The notes under the pieces: model-generated
Database searches by the model: none
What the model was told of the DNA's origin: nothing
Seen by the model: only the letters and a program-made list of their open reading frames with translations
In this document: one piece after another, positions 37,892 through 49,657 of the stretch
How positions within the stretch are numbered: the first letter of the stretch is position 1
How the letters are laid out: the number at the start of each line of letters is the position of its first letter
Position numbers and translations under genes: made by a program
Assembly: GCF_000264905.1 (NCBI RefSeq)
Contig: NW_006763133.1
Span: 3,109,152 to 3,173,151 of the forward strand
DNA from: Stereum hirsutum FP-91666 SS1
Taxonomy: Eukaryota > Basidiomycota > Agaricomycetes > Russulales > Stereaceae
DNA: 64,000 bases
Direction of reading: 5' to 3'

Positions 37892-40800
37892 CTACTTCTT
37901 CTTCTTCGGCTCCCTCACGCTCAACACCACCGTATCGTCCTCCTCCAAATTATAGCTCGCGATGCTCGCCTGATTGCTCATCATCTTCCCCTCATGCGCA
38001 AGCCTGATATGCGAGTACCCGATCCCGATGTTCGTCGATTTCATGATCCGGTCTCGGAGCGTGGACACGAGCAGGTCGAGTGACAGGTCCGGGATGGTCA
38101 CGAGCGAGCCGTCGAGGCCGAGTTCGGGCTTGTCTGACGGTATTTGGACTTGTATCGTGATAGGGTTCTGTTCGCAGCAAAAAAAAAAGGTTCAGAGAAA
38201 TTGACCATGAATAACATAAAACATGCGTTACTCACGGGATGCATATTGATCCAGTCCTGCTCAGGATACAACTGCCCACCAGGCAACTTCGCCACCTTCT
38301 GCCTCTTCGCCGCCGGTCCCCCATCCTCCGCACCCGCACCCCCGCCACCCTCCATCATCTCATCTGCACTCCTCACCATCCCGACACTCGCGCCCTGCGG
38401 ACCCTGCATCCCCGGCGTCGCACCCCCAATAATCGCAGGCTGCACACCCATGCCCATCGGTGATCCCTGCCCAGGTACACCAGGGGCCCCAACGCCAACC
38501 GGACTGGGCGCATAAGGCGCGACGGGTCTCACAGGCGGAGGCTGATACCCAAACGGTTGTGCCGCGTCCAGACCCTGGTAATGCAGAGGCGGCAACATGA
38601 CCGGCGCAGGCTGCGGTGGGTACATCGAAGGTGGCTGTGGGCCGGACGAGATCGTGGCGGCGGAGTAGGCGGGGTTTGGGATGGCGTTCGGGTTTGGGAG
38701 AGGCGCGGGGGGGAAGGTCGTGGTGATGTTGGTGGGATTGGAGGAGGATTGGGAAGGGTCGGCGGAGATGGGCTTGGAGGGGAGGGAGGACATGGAGGGA
38801 GGCATGGACATGGCGGGGAGGGGGTTGGAGGCTGGAAGGCCGGTGAGAGGGGGTGGGGCAGCGACGGGACCGATGCCTGGCCCGATGGTGCCTTCTTGCC
38901 TGGATGATGAGTGTAAACATTAGACAGGAGTGTGATGTGGAATAGAAAAGAGACTCACGGTCCAAGACCCAGTTTTGCACGATGAATAGCCGCGATCTGC
39001 TCGTCGATGTTCGAGTTCGTCGCATACTTGTCCATCGTCGTGACCTTGCTGGCCGTATGACCATCCCAGATGACCTTCTCCCTCTCCTTTCTCTTCTGGT
39101 TCTCCTCCTCTTCCTCCCTCTTCCGCCTCTCCTCGTCGTCTTCTCCACCGAAGATGTCCACACGGGTCCTGGCCAGGTTCTTGAGCGACGAGACGACGTT
39201 GGCACCGCGCTGGAGCTCGGAGGCCTGTGCTTTGCGAGCTTCGAGCGCGTCGCGCTGGGATTTCCAACGCGGGTCGAGAAGCTCGATACGCATGTGCTCG
39301 TCGAGCTCGTTGACTGGGATTTGCTGTCCACAGATGCTACACGTCGTGAGCGCCACCTTGTTCTTCTGACCAACTGCACGAACAGAGCAAGCCATCAGTA
39401 ACATGACATGGCGTGTATGCTGAGAAATAGATGAGCGTACCTTTCGCGACGTAGTCCGTCCTGATCTTCATCTGTCCACCAGCGCCCAACGAGCTCGCCT
39501 GAATAGCCTTCGCCCTCTCCATCTCCCTATTCCTCTCTTCCTCCTCCCTCCTCTTCCTCTCCTTCAACTCCGCATCCTCCGCATCCTCCTCCTCGTCACT
39601 CTCCATCATCGCATCGCCGTCCTCCGCACCCGCACCACCCACGCCGTTCGCCACGTTCTGTTCTGCCTCTGCCTGGCGCGCGCGGTGCGCCTCGACCTCT
39701 TCGGCGGTAGTCTCCATGATCATAGCCGCGTGTCTCTTTTGTGCGAGCGTCATGTTCTCGACTTCTTGGACGGACATTGGGGGCGGGAGTTCGGAGGCTG
39801 CGTCTGCCGCGGTGAATTCGATGGTCTGTACGATGGCGTAGTCGTGCCAGTCGATCTCCGCGAACGCCACTGGAGAGAAACAAACCGACATCATTCCATG
39901 AGCATACTTTCTAGAGAGAAGAGAAAAGACCACTCACGCCGCTCAGCCTCCCGATCATCCTCCCTCTTCCTCTCCTGGTCCCTCTTCTTCTGCTCCCATT
40001 TCGCATACTTCCTCGCATTCTCCAGCATCTCCCACTTCGCGCCCGGCTGTGCCCTCTTCTTCAGCTCCTCGAGCTTCGCGGGCGGCGGGAGAAGCACTTT
40101 CGTGTACTGCTCGATGAGCTGGTTGAAGACGGGGAAGAGGGAGTGCGTGGGCTTGAGGAAGTCGAATTGGTAGTTGCGCGATTCTTTCACGGAGAGGGCT
40201 TGGAGGAAGGAGCGGCCGCGACGGGCGGTGAAGAGCGCGGTTAGCTTCATGATATCACTGTATACCGTCCATCCATGTTATTAGTATTATGATTATGATT
40301 ATTCTGAAAAGACACGCGAAAGACGACGCACAGATCAATCGCACTGATACTCGGCAGCTCCAATATGAACTCCGGACTAGGCGGCTCAACACCCACATCC
40401 TCCTCCACCTTCTTCCCCCCTCCCTCTCCCTGCTCCGCTCCCTGTTCCCCTCCCGCACCCTCGCCATCGACCTTCCCCTCCCCGTCCTTCCCACCATCCT
40501 TCATCGTCACGTCCTCGTCCAGTTCCCCCTTCGTGACCTTGTCCATCCTGTTCCTGTAGTACGCATGGTACGGGTCAGCCGGGTTGAGGAACGAGAACTT
40601 GGGGTCCTGGCGCTGGTTTTCGCGGATTTTGTCTTCGAATTGGGGGGGATTGGCCGAGCGGGCGACGAAGTTCGCGGTGCGGTCGATGATGGCTGCAATC
40701 ACACGTATACGCAACATTGCATTAGCAAGTCGGACGGTAGACAAGGAATACAAGTAGACGTACATTTAACTTCGGGAGGAGGAAGAATCATTCCGCTCGT

Positions 40801-40902
40801 GAACCTCATAGGCCCGCCATTAGCGTGCCCGTTCGCAGCAGAAGAAAGGTCGATATGTCCATTCGCGGAGCCATTCGGCACGACGGCCACTGTTCCGCTC
40901 AT
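37892..40902 (-). CDS. SF3A1: Splicing factor 3A subunit 1 (Prp21/SF3a120)
   Basis: U2 snRNP component needed for branch-site recognition. Start MSGTVAVVPNGSANG. SURP module 1 (IIDRTANFVARSANPPQFED ... FLNPADPYHAYY) and SURP module 2 (DIMKLTALFTARRGRSFLQA ... FDFLKPTHSLFPVFNQLI) are followed by a charged helix (KWEQKKRDQERKREDD). The SF3a60-binding part comes next (EIDWHDYAIVQTIEF). A C-x2-C element (TTCSICGQQIPVNEL, EHMRIELLDPRWKSQRD) and a Pro/Met/Gly-rich linker precede a C-terminal ubiquitin-like domain. That domain starts ITIQVQIPSDKPELGLDG and ends VVLSVREPKKKK, like the basic tail of human SF3A1. About seven exons; divergent from mL60 by 210 bp. Confidence 0.95.
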
Positions 40903-41112
40903 CGTAGCGGTGAGCGAGTGACAGACGGTCAAGAAGTAAGCAGGAGTATGTGTGGGTGAGAGTACGAGTCTGACAGTGACAGAGTCGCGTTTGACGCAGA
41001 GGCGGGTCAGGCGTTTGGAAGCGTGGGAAATATGAGCCGTGCTGGGGAACGTGTGGCGACTGTTCCTGCTCCTCCACGAATTCTCGAGTTCAATTATTTC
41101 ATACTTGCAGCC
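40903..41112. promoter_or_regulatory. Shared divergent promoter SF3A1 / mL60
   Basis: 210 bp between start codons; no named motif identified. Confidence 0.5.
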
Positions 41113-42248
41113 ATGTTCGGCGCGTTCAGACCAACGCTCGTCGCTCAGGGCGGTCTTCTCTGGTACATCCATCTTTCCCATACTCCTCTTCTTCTTCCTC
41201 TCCATCGTTTTCAAAGACCCAAAGAACTGACATTGGTGGTGGTGGTGGTGGTGGTGGTCAAACAGGAAATCGCCCTGGAAGCTCTCCGTGACGCGCAAAG
41301 CGAACGTTCGTGCCCGTCTGAAGAAGGTCGACGCCGTGATCGAGGCCGTGCGCGCTAGTGGGGTGCAGTGTTCTGCTCTCGTATGTCCAGCATCCATCCA
41401 TTCGCCGTCCCAATCTCCCTCCCTGTCGTCCCACCCACCCCGGTTTGCCTGCTCATGTTTGGTCACTGACTATGGTGCGCAGACAAAAGCCCTCGAACTC
41501 CCAAAAGAGCACGAGATGCCAGCAAGGGACAAGTACACGGTGTTCAACCCGCACAGTCGCGGGTACAGGAAGAGCGTGCATAAGGTTCCGAAGTTCACTA
41601 GGGTGAGTTCATTCTTTTTTCGAGCTTTTCGATGTTGTTTTGTGGTGTTTGGGTGTTTGGGTGGTTGGGTGGTTGGATGGGATTGTTTGTTTGTTTGAGT
41701 TGTTGGCTGTTGGGTGTTCCGCCTTGCTCTCCGTGTCATCTTTCAGTCGTAGTCGTCGAATTCCTTCATGTCTTTCCTACAACCATCCACATCCACAACC
41801 ACAACCACAACCACATCCCACCCTTCCTCCAACTCCAACTCCCCTTCCTCCAACCCCCCTTCCTCCAACTCCCACATATCCCCCCAACAAATCACTCAGT
41901 GACTCCGTCCAAGCCGAAAAACACATCCTCCCCACCTCCCTCCCTCTCTCGAACGTCAGCCAAACCACATCACACGACACCCAACCACACCAACACCGAC
42001 GCCATGGCCAGTCGAGTGATCATACATTCATTCATATCATATTCCCTCCTCGCATCTTATTCTCCAACCTTTTCCGCATTCTCGTTTTCTCGGTTCCCTT
42101 TTATTTTTCATTTCGACTTGAACTTTCGCGCATTCATTCCGACTCGAACTTTCGCTCCCCGATCATCTGCACCCCGCGACAAAACACTGATCCAGTTTTC
42201 TATGACCATGAACAGATCACACAACGCACGAATCCTAAAGGTTTCTAG
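41113..42248 (+). CDS. MRPL31: Mitochondrial ribosomal protein mL60
   Basis: Fungus-specific large-subunit mitoribosomal protein (yeast Mrpl31). Exon 1 MFGAFRPTLVAQGGLLW and exon 2 KSPWKLSVTRKANVRARLKK reproduce the family start (GGLLWK..PW). Exon 3 carries DKYTVFNPHSRGYRKSVHKV and PKFTR. The conserved C-terminus is supplied by a distant last exon, 42216-42248 (ITQRTNPKGF, stop), after a 613-nt intron 41603-42215 with good GT and AG ends. This matches the TQRxNPK.F ending of the family. Total about 105 aa. An earlier stop via the acceptor at 41746 would truncate the family end and was rejected. Intron 1 contains a GGT repeat. Confidence 0.88.
41234..41258. repeat. (GGT)n trinucleotide tract in mL60 intron 1
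   Basis: About eight GGT units immediately upstream of the intron 1 acceptor region. Confidence 0.85.
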
Positions 42249-42567
42249 GCCTCACAACCTCTGGACCTCCCTATTTCATCTCCTGTTCCGTACCCCCCCC
42301 CGTCCATCATCCTACTGTGCTCTGTTCTGCTCTACATATTCCTCTGCGCATCGTGATTCATAAGATTTACAATATAATTAAAAAAATATGGCATAAAAAT
42401 GCGAAAACAAATCGATGCGTGTGCGTGTTATGTGGTGTGGTGAACGTCAAATGCAATGTGAGTGAAAAGAAGAGTAATTGAGTAGGCTACATCATCCACC
42501 CCCCCTCCTCTCCCCAAACATCCCTCCCCCCCTCCCCCCACCCCACCCAACCTCACCTCACCTCACC

Positions 42568-44039
42568 TCAAAACAACACAACACTGATCCTCCCCTCCCG
42601 AATCCCCTCCCTAACACTAGGCGCGCCCAACACAGTCCTGAACACCTCGTCCCTCGTCTCTGGAATATCGAGCAATGAGCGCTTCTTGGTGTCGATGTGG
42701 GTGGTATCGAGGATGATGTGGGTTAGGGCTGTTGTTTTTAGGGAGTCTGGGGGTGGGCGAGCGTAAGCGTGATTATCAAAGAGAGAGAATTATGTAGATG
42801 AAGGGATGACGGGATGGAGGGAGGAGGATGGAGGGAGGAGGAGAAGGAGAAGGAATAAAGGGAGGGAGAAACTAACCAGTCTCGCACAACAGCTTGCCTA
42901 CCCGTCCAGGCGTGCCCACCGCGGCGCCCACCTTCGTCTTGGATAAATAGCGGACGTGTTCGTCGAGCTTGAAGTGTTTCGCGAAGAGCTTTGCGACTTC
43001 GCCGCTTTTTTCGGTGAAGAGGCGGATGGAGGCCTCACCCTTCTTCTCGTCACTCTTTCCGGTGGGCGTGCTCTTCTCGATTCCGGTGGGAGCGCTCTTG
43101 TCGATTCCGGTGGGAGCGCTCTTGTCGATTCCGGTGGGAGCGCTCTTCTCGATTCCGGTGGGTGCGCTCTTGTCGCTGGGCAAAGGGAGGCTAGCGCGCG
43201 AGACAGTGCTCTTGAGGGCCCGTGTCATGTCCGCGGTGCGCAAGGCGGCGGAGGTTAGGACCAGGAGGGTGGGCGAACCGGGGGATTTGGTGCGTTGTGA
43301 GAGGCGGGTGTGGAGCGTTGGGACCGCTGTGAGGAGTGTGGCGAGCGGCGGAGATAAGGTGTTCGTATGAGTTGAGATGAGGTATGAGTATGACGGGAGA
43401 TGAAAGGAGTGGGGTGGGTGGGTGACGGAGTAGCGTACTTTGTACTATAAACTGGACCAAGTCTTCCAAAGTCCTCGATCCCTTCCATGAGGTCGTATCC
43501 GCTATTGAGCTCTCTACCTGGGCGTGTGTGTCAAAGCTCGTTCACTCGCACTCTGGCGGTCTCACGGGATTCAGGCATACCTGGTATCTGTCTGTCCTGG
43601 AGCTCGAGGGCGGACATCTTGGGGAATGACTTTGCCTGCATCGAAGCGAGATACTCTGCGATCCTATGTGGTGGCTGGGCGGCTATGAGCGAGGAGGAGG
43701 AAGGGGACGAGGAACGGTCGTTCGCAGTGCCTGATTCCTCCGCGAGCTTGCGTTTCTATTGAGTGTATTGAGTGCGAGTTGGATGTGAGGGCTGAAAGAG
43801 CACGGACGGACTTTGAGCTTCCTCTCCTTTTCCTTCTCTCTCCTCTTCCTCTTCTTCTCTGCGCTCGCCTGCTGCTTCTGCTGCTCCTCCGCGCCCTCGT
43901 CCTCGTCCTCGTCCGCGCTGAGCAGATTGGCAATATCGTCCGGGTCACCCACTATGGACGCTGCGTCCCCGTCATCAGAGAGCGCAACAGTATCATCCGG
44001 CACAAAGTCGTCCTCGAGGTCGTCGCCGTGCTGGGACAT
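42568..44039 (-). CDS. CMS1: CMS1-family ribosome biogenesis protein
   Basis: Cms1/CMSS1 proteins belong to the 90S pre-ribosome/SSU processome group and have a degenerate helicase-like fold. The N-terminus is very acidic (DDFVPDDTVALSDDGD, LLSADEDEDEGAEE), then Lys/Arg-rich (KKRKRREKEKERKLK). The conserved part includes PHRIAEYLASMQAKSFPKMS, PTLLVLTSAALRTADMTRAL, AKLFAKHFKLDEHVRYL, VGTPGRVGKLL, and a C-terminal ILDTTHIDTKKRSLLDIPET matching the family's (D..H.D.KKR.LLD) block. An octapeptide repeat (SAPTGI(D/E)K) interrupts the helicase-like core. The start is the ATG at 44039; an upstream in-frame TTG is not used. Divergent from ERI1 by 133 bp. Confidence 0.88.
43061..43176. repeat. 24-bp coding minisatellite in CMS1
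   Basis: Almost five copies of a 24-nt unit (43061, 43085, 43109, 43133, 43157 onward), encoding SAPTGIDK/SAPTGIEK on the minus strand. Units differ by single substitutions and the frame is kept. Confidence 0.92.
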
Positions 44040-44172
44040 GATGATGGTAGTGGGAGGAGGCAAAAAAGCGGTGGGGGGACTAGCCGGGCCGGGGCGAGGA
44101 AGGGCGACCGCAAAGGGGGAATGAAATTAAATAAAGCATGGGCGCCTAATCTGAGACTGTCTCTCGACGAGG
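44040..44172. promoter_or_regulatory. Shared divergent promoter CMS1 / ERI1-like
   Basis: 133 bp start to start, the shortest shared promoter in the window. No named motif seen. Confidence 0.5.
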
Positions 44173-47100
44173 ATGAGCAGCACCGCCGCCTTTCTCTCCG
44201 TCGCCCGCTCGCCTCTCCTCGCCGCTCTCGCTCTCGCCTCCCTCCTTGCCCTCGCTTTCCTCGTCCTATGCTGCACTGCGTCCTCGGCTGAGCATACCAC
44301 GACCGCCCTTGAACATCGTGCTCCAAGTGCTGGTAGTACTACAGACGACAACGACATCAACGACGCAGAAGTAGAGAACTTGAACGAGCAGCTGCAGGAC
44401 GCTAAAGATATGCTTTCCGCAGTGAAGCCCCCTTCGCGCTGGAACCCCCTCGCCACACCCTTCGTATATCGCGCAAGGACATCCCCTTCGCCCTCCCACC
44501 CCGCACAACACCAACAACAACATCCGCCTCCTCCCCCTTCAGCATCATCTCAACAGCCACAAATACAAACACAACCACAACCACCACAGTACCCTGTACA
44601 GACGCCGATCGACTCTGCCGGAACCACTGTTACTGTCTCGACACAGCTCACGTCTACACTTGGTCGACAGACGTACGATGCTTTTCTTGTTCTTGATGTC
44701 GAGGCGACGTGCATGCAGGGCACCGACTTTCATTGGCCTAACGAAATCATTGTACGTTCTCTCTCTTCTCTCGTCTTGTCTTGTCTCGCTTTATCTCACT
44801 TCGGGGATACGGGGACATAGGAATGGCCCGTGTGCCTCCTCATGTGGAAGGACAAGCAGAATGGTATGGCGAGCAGGCTGGACGTCGTTGATGAGTTCAG
44901 AAGCTTCGTCAAACCGACTTGGAGACCTTTACTCTCCGCATTCTGCACCCAACTCACCGGCATCACCCAGGTCCGTTCCGTTCTCCTTTTTTTTCCTCTT
45001 TCATTCCCCTTTGTCTTTGTCCTCTCCTTCTGCCTCCACCCCTGCACGCCACACACCCACCGCATGTCTCAAAAAAACCTCATGCACACACTACGATACT
45101 AACACATTGTCCGCACGCGCCACCCACCCACCCAGGCCCAAGTCGACTCGGCGCCCCATTTCCCGCAGGTCGTCAACCAATTCAACGCCTTCCTGATCAA
45201 GAACGGACTCATACACCCCGTGACGGGCGAGCGGCTCGTCAGGTTCTGTTGGTGTAGTGATGGGCCGTTTGATGTGAGGGATTTTGTGGTTAAGCAGTGT
45301 TTTATTTCGAAGGTGAGTTCTTTTTGTGTTTTAGGGGTGTGGTGGTGTTGCGCCACCCTTGGCGTCAATACGTTATATGATATATCCCTCCCTTCACCCA
45401 TTCTGACGTTCCCTGCTCTTTATTTGTGTCCATCTGCATACGCCATACTCATACCCATACACGCCATCGCCCTTCCTTAATTTCCCCCGTTCATTTACTC
45501 TGAAATTAACGTCCCGGCGTCGCGTACTATTTCGCCGCGTTTGCTTCTTGTACACACACTCAAACTATTTTCCCTTACATTTGCACACTCGAACCACCTC
45601 GCTTGCTGCGTCATTCGCCGTCTTTCCACTCTTCGCTCCTATTCGATCCTTGCTCTTCGCTCCCATTTTTTCGCTCCAATTCGATACTCGATGCTCATAC
45701 ACACATCCGCTCTTCGTGCAAAACAAATCACACTTCTAGATCGCAATGCCGAGATGGCTCGCGGGGGATATCATGGACGTGCGGAAGCTCGTTGGGGAGT
45801 GGCATGCTCAGTCGGCGGGGTCGTCGTCTCGGAAGGTGAGTTCGTGCTTTCTTTCTTTCTTCTTCTTCTTCTTCTTTTTGTTTTGTTTTTGCGTAAACCT
45901 TTACTCGATGCGCCACATTCGACTTTTTTTATTGTCTACGCCACATTTCCCACCTTGCACACAATCGTACTCTCCCCATCCGGAACGACCACCTTGAATG
46001 CCAACCCCCTAAAGGAATCCACATGTGCCCAACCCGACCATTCTCTTCTTCTTCTTCTCTCATTCCGTTCCCTTCTTTTTATACCTTCCGTTCTCTTGTC
46101 TCCCTTCCCTTCCTTTCCCATTCCCCATTTCCGATTTCCCCGTCGCCGATTCACTTCTCTTCCCTCCGTGACCCTCCCCGGTTCACTTCTCTTCCCCTCC
46201 GTCCCCGGTCCTACTTCCGATTTACTTTCGTTCTCCGTTCTCCATTAAGCATCGGGTTATCCCCCACATCGCTCCATCCCGCCCTACCCCGCGTTCTCAC
46301 TTCTCACAGAAACTCAAAGGCTAATCCACGCTGTTTTGGCTTCTTTTCCCCCCTCTGTATGTTGTATGTTCGTCCGGTCTGCTCGTGAATCGTCACGCGA
46401 CGTTGTTCTCCGAACGACACGCTTTCCTCTCGACGACTCAAACACCACTCTCGACGACTCACGCATCCCTCTCGACGACTCACACTCCCTCTCAATAATT
46501 CGCATTCGCCGCCTGCTTCTCAATGATTCGCATGCACCGCCGTCCGCCGTACTCAGTCCCTCTTCCCCCGGCGCATCTCCATGAACATCGAATCGCAGCT
46601 CCGCGCGCTCGGACTCGGGAATTTCCAAGGGCGACAACATAGCGGGATCGACGTGAGCCCCTCTCTCCTTCCCTCTCGTCTTTTCTTTTCTCTCTTTCTT
46701 CGCTCAAACTCATTGGCCACGGATGTCGTGCACGCTTACGGACTTTGCATCCGCGAATAAACAGGACACCCGAAACATCGCCCGCATCGTCACCGAACTC
46801 GCCCGACGCGGCATCACACTCATCCCCAACACGAACATCCACCCCGGTAAACGATGGGCATGGATGGGCAAGAGCGGTCAGATATTGGAGGAATCGATCT
46901 CCGTCCCTGGTTCGCCCTCCTCATTCCCTGGTTCGCCCTCCTCATTCCCTGGTTCGCCCTCCTCATTCCCTGGTTCGCCCTCCTCACTTGCTGGCCCACC
47001 ACCACCACGGACGCTGTTTAGCCCTAGCCCGGTGCCTGCGTCTGGGTCGGGGTCGGGATATGCGAGTTCGGCGTCGGGGTCTGGGTCTGGGTCGGGTTCG

Positions 47101-47436
47101 AGTGGGAGTCCCGGATCGAGTCCGGCGTGGAGTTCGAGTCATTTGTCGTTTTCTGCATCTGGGTCGAATACGACTGCCAATAATACGACACCGGTGAACG
47201 GATATCAGTCGGCTTCGTATGGACATGGGTATTGGCCGGCTGTAGGGAATGGAGGGAATGGAGTAGGTGGTGGACATCCGCCGATTTATTCGAGGGTGAC
47301 TTCGGCGAACTCGGGTTCGTATTCGGGTGGGCGGGCGCATGGACATGGACATGGAAGGGCGGGTTCGCAGCAGGTTGGGACGCAGCAGCAGCAGGGGCAG
47401 GGACAGGCGCAGGGGCATGCGAGGGCGCATGTTTGA
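44173..47436 (+). CDS. ERI1: ERI1-like DEDDh 3'-5' exoribonuclease with N-terminal hydrophobic anchor
   Basis: RNase T-type exonuclease; ERI1 homologues trim 3' ends of small RNAs, 5.8S rRNA and histone mRNA. Catalytic motifs: FLVLDVEATC (Asp, Glu), WCSDGPFDVRDF (Asp), and GRQHSGIDDTRNIARI (His, Asp). ExoI-ExoII spacing and the conserved FCTQLTGITQAQVDSAPHFP agree with ERI1. The continuous 5' exon begins with a hydrophobic stretch (SPLLAALALASLLALAFLVL), predicting a signal anchor, unusual for this family; a start at the later Met (44409) would remove it. Introns 3 and 4 are 427 nt (45313-45739) and 721 nt (45836-46556). The C-terminus is a long low-complexity Gly/Ser/Gln tail with a heptad repeat PGSPSSF. 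Confidence 0.87.
46906..46985. repeat. 21-bp coding minisatellite in ERI1-like gene
   Basis: Nearly four copies of a 21-nt unit encoding PGSPSSF, in frame, just after the exonuclease domain. Confidence 0.92.
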
Positions 47437-49657
47437 GCGAGCTCGCCTTTGCCCTCCCATGCCGCCAACATGACACGACAATCCCGACACTTGCGTCCGA
47501 TTATGCTCACCCTTACACACACGCGCGCGCACCCGACTCATACATCACATCACATCACAGACCGCCACATCCATTCCTCCGCAAGTCTTCATCGACATCA
47601 GCCAGCCAGTCTCCGACCCCATTCATCTGCGCCTACACTCACACTCTCATATACAGCCCGATATGGATCCTCCCCACTCTGTTCTTTCCTTCTTTTTTCC
47701 GTGTACGATTATTATACAGTCATTTTGATACCGACTCACTCGACCGCCGGCTTCCACCACTTCACCTTTCCGCCACTTCACCTCTCCACCACTTCATCCT
47801 CCCGCCCTGTACGCGCCTTCGGTTCATGAGCGCACTCGTCTATGGATGGACCATCGTTCATATCATGATCTTTTTTTCGCTGTTACCTTTTCCTTCTGTT
47901 TTTACATTTCACTTCATCACTGCGTGCTTCCTCCTTCCCTGCTCCCTTCCTCTCTACTCCTTTCGATTATCTTCTCTTACGCCTCGCCTCTTCATCGCTG
48001 CTACGCTACTTTCGCGCCTCCCTCCGTGTTCCAGTGACTCGTCGCCCTATTACCTATTACTCGCCTTGCCTTGCCTTTTCCTGCCTTTTGCTTCACGCCC
48101 TTCACGGTTTCTCCTCTTACTCTTACTTGTTCTTGTTCTTGTCGCATATTTAGTTTAGAGCTCCGGATCCAGATTCCATCGCTCATCACGCCTCGCCTCA
48201 GTTTTCGTGCGTATATTTATCATGTTTTACTCTCTTCCTTTGCTCTTCTTTCTTCTGTTCGTCTTTTCTAGCTCCCTGTTCACTGTTCACCTGTCGTGTT
48301 TGCCTGTCTCAACTCCACTCCACTCCACTCCGCCTGCCCACCTTTCTTCGTTTCCTGATCCCTGACACCTGATTCCTGATTCCTTGCTACTTAACGTGCC
48401 AGCCCTACTTGTCGCACGTCCCGGACCCGGATGCCTCGATGTTTCGATGGCTCTATTTTCACTTTTCACGCCTTCACGGTCACAGTCACAGTCTGGTCGG
48501 TTTCCTCAGTTGTCTGCGTGCATTGCGTACATATATACATATACATCGTCCTTTCCTCTGCCGCGTTGAGTTGAGTTGAGTTGAGTTGAGTTGAGTTGAG
48601 TTGAGTTGTGTTGTGTTGAGTTGTGTTGTGTCACCATCGCCACCGCCGCCGCCACCGTCAACGCAAGGCAAGGCACGATTTCGATATGCGTTCGTTTGAG
48701 GTTCGAGCTCAGTCTCCAGTCTACGGTATACGGTATACAGCATGCAGGCCTCCCGTGCCGAGTCTGAGTCTCTGTCCAATTTCTTTTTCGGGTGTGTCGT
48801 TGTGTGAGATTTCAGGCCTCAGGATTGAGGTTGGTTTGATGCTCGAGGTTTGACGTTTCGATGTCGCGTTCGATTCTCTGGTGTTGTTCTGAAAATTCGA
48901 GGTTTGGTTTTGGCGAGTTTTCGAGATTTGGTTTTGGTTTGGTTTGGTTTGTGAGTGTGATGAGCGAGATGGCGACACAAAGGTACTCTATATGAATACG
49001 AGAAAACACGCCAGCAAAGTACATACAATAGAATATCGCTATATTGCCTCTTCGACCCACTTATTCTCGAGCTGCCGTGGCATCCTCCAGAACCCACACA
49101 ACAGTCTCACCAGTACAGTGACCTCGCCCCTTGTATAACACGACGCAAGCTGCTACAACTCCTTCGCCTATCGTTACATCCTGAGCGCGAATATGAGGCG
49201 AAAAAGAAAGGAAGAAAGCAGAGATGAAAAGGAAATTGAGGGCGCGCAGGCCTGTTCATGAATCACATCGACAACACGGGCGTACTGTACTGTATAATAA
49301 ACAGCGCGATGCGCAAGTCAAAGAGAGAAAGAGAATAGGGGCGACGGGGGACGGGGGACGGGGAAAGATGGTCTTGTGGGTTTACAATTCAAAAGGACAC
49401 ACGGGCAAGGACAACGACGACAGCGACGGCGGTGGAAAGTGCGATGCGATTTCATGCGACGGACGGACTAGACGAGAAGGAAGATAGAAAAGGGAAACAA
49501 GACCAGGAGCACAATAAACTGTAGAAACACAGAAAGGAGAAAGATGCTGATGCGTGGTTGGTTTCCTGCCAGGACCCGGTGAAGGAAGACGAGACAAAAG
49601 AAGAACACGAGAGTTCAAGCGTCTCTGAACGAGCCCACCGGACACAAAGCTTCAGAC
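47437..49657. other. Intergenic region with simple repeats
   Basis: 2.2 kb between the convergent ERI1-like and XPO1 genes. The first ~1 kb is C/T-rich on the plus strand; a TTGAG array lies at 48565-48630 and TTTGG-rich sequence at 48900-48950. No gene supported. Confidence 0.45.
48565..48630. repeat. TTGAG pentanucleotide array
   Basis: About nine TTGAG units, degenerating to TTGTG at the 3' side. Confidence 0.9.

Noticed and set aside
41603..41752. mL60 ending at TCG TAG after the acceptor at 41746
   Set aside because: It would remove the conserved C-terminal block, which is present in frame at 42216-42248 with good splice signals.
44040..44063. Upstream in-frame extension of CMS1
   Set aside because: It begins at TTG; the ATG at 44039 is the proper start.
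47232..48158. 308-codon plus-strand frame overlapping the ERI1-like 3' end
   Set aside because: Low-complexity Leu/Ser/Pro product of C/T-rich DNA in a different frame; not a plausible protein.
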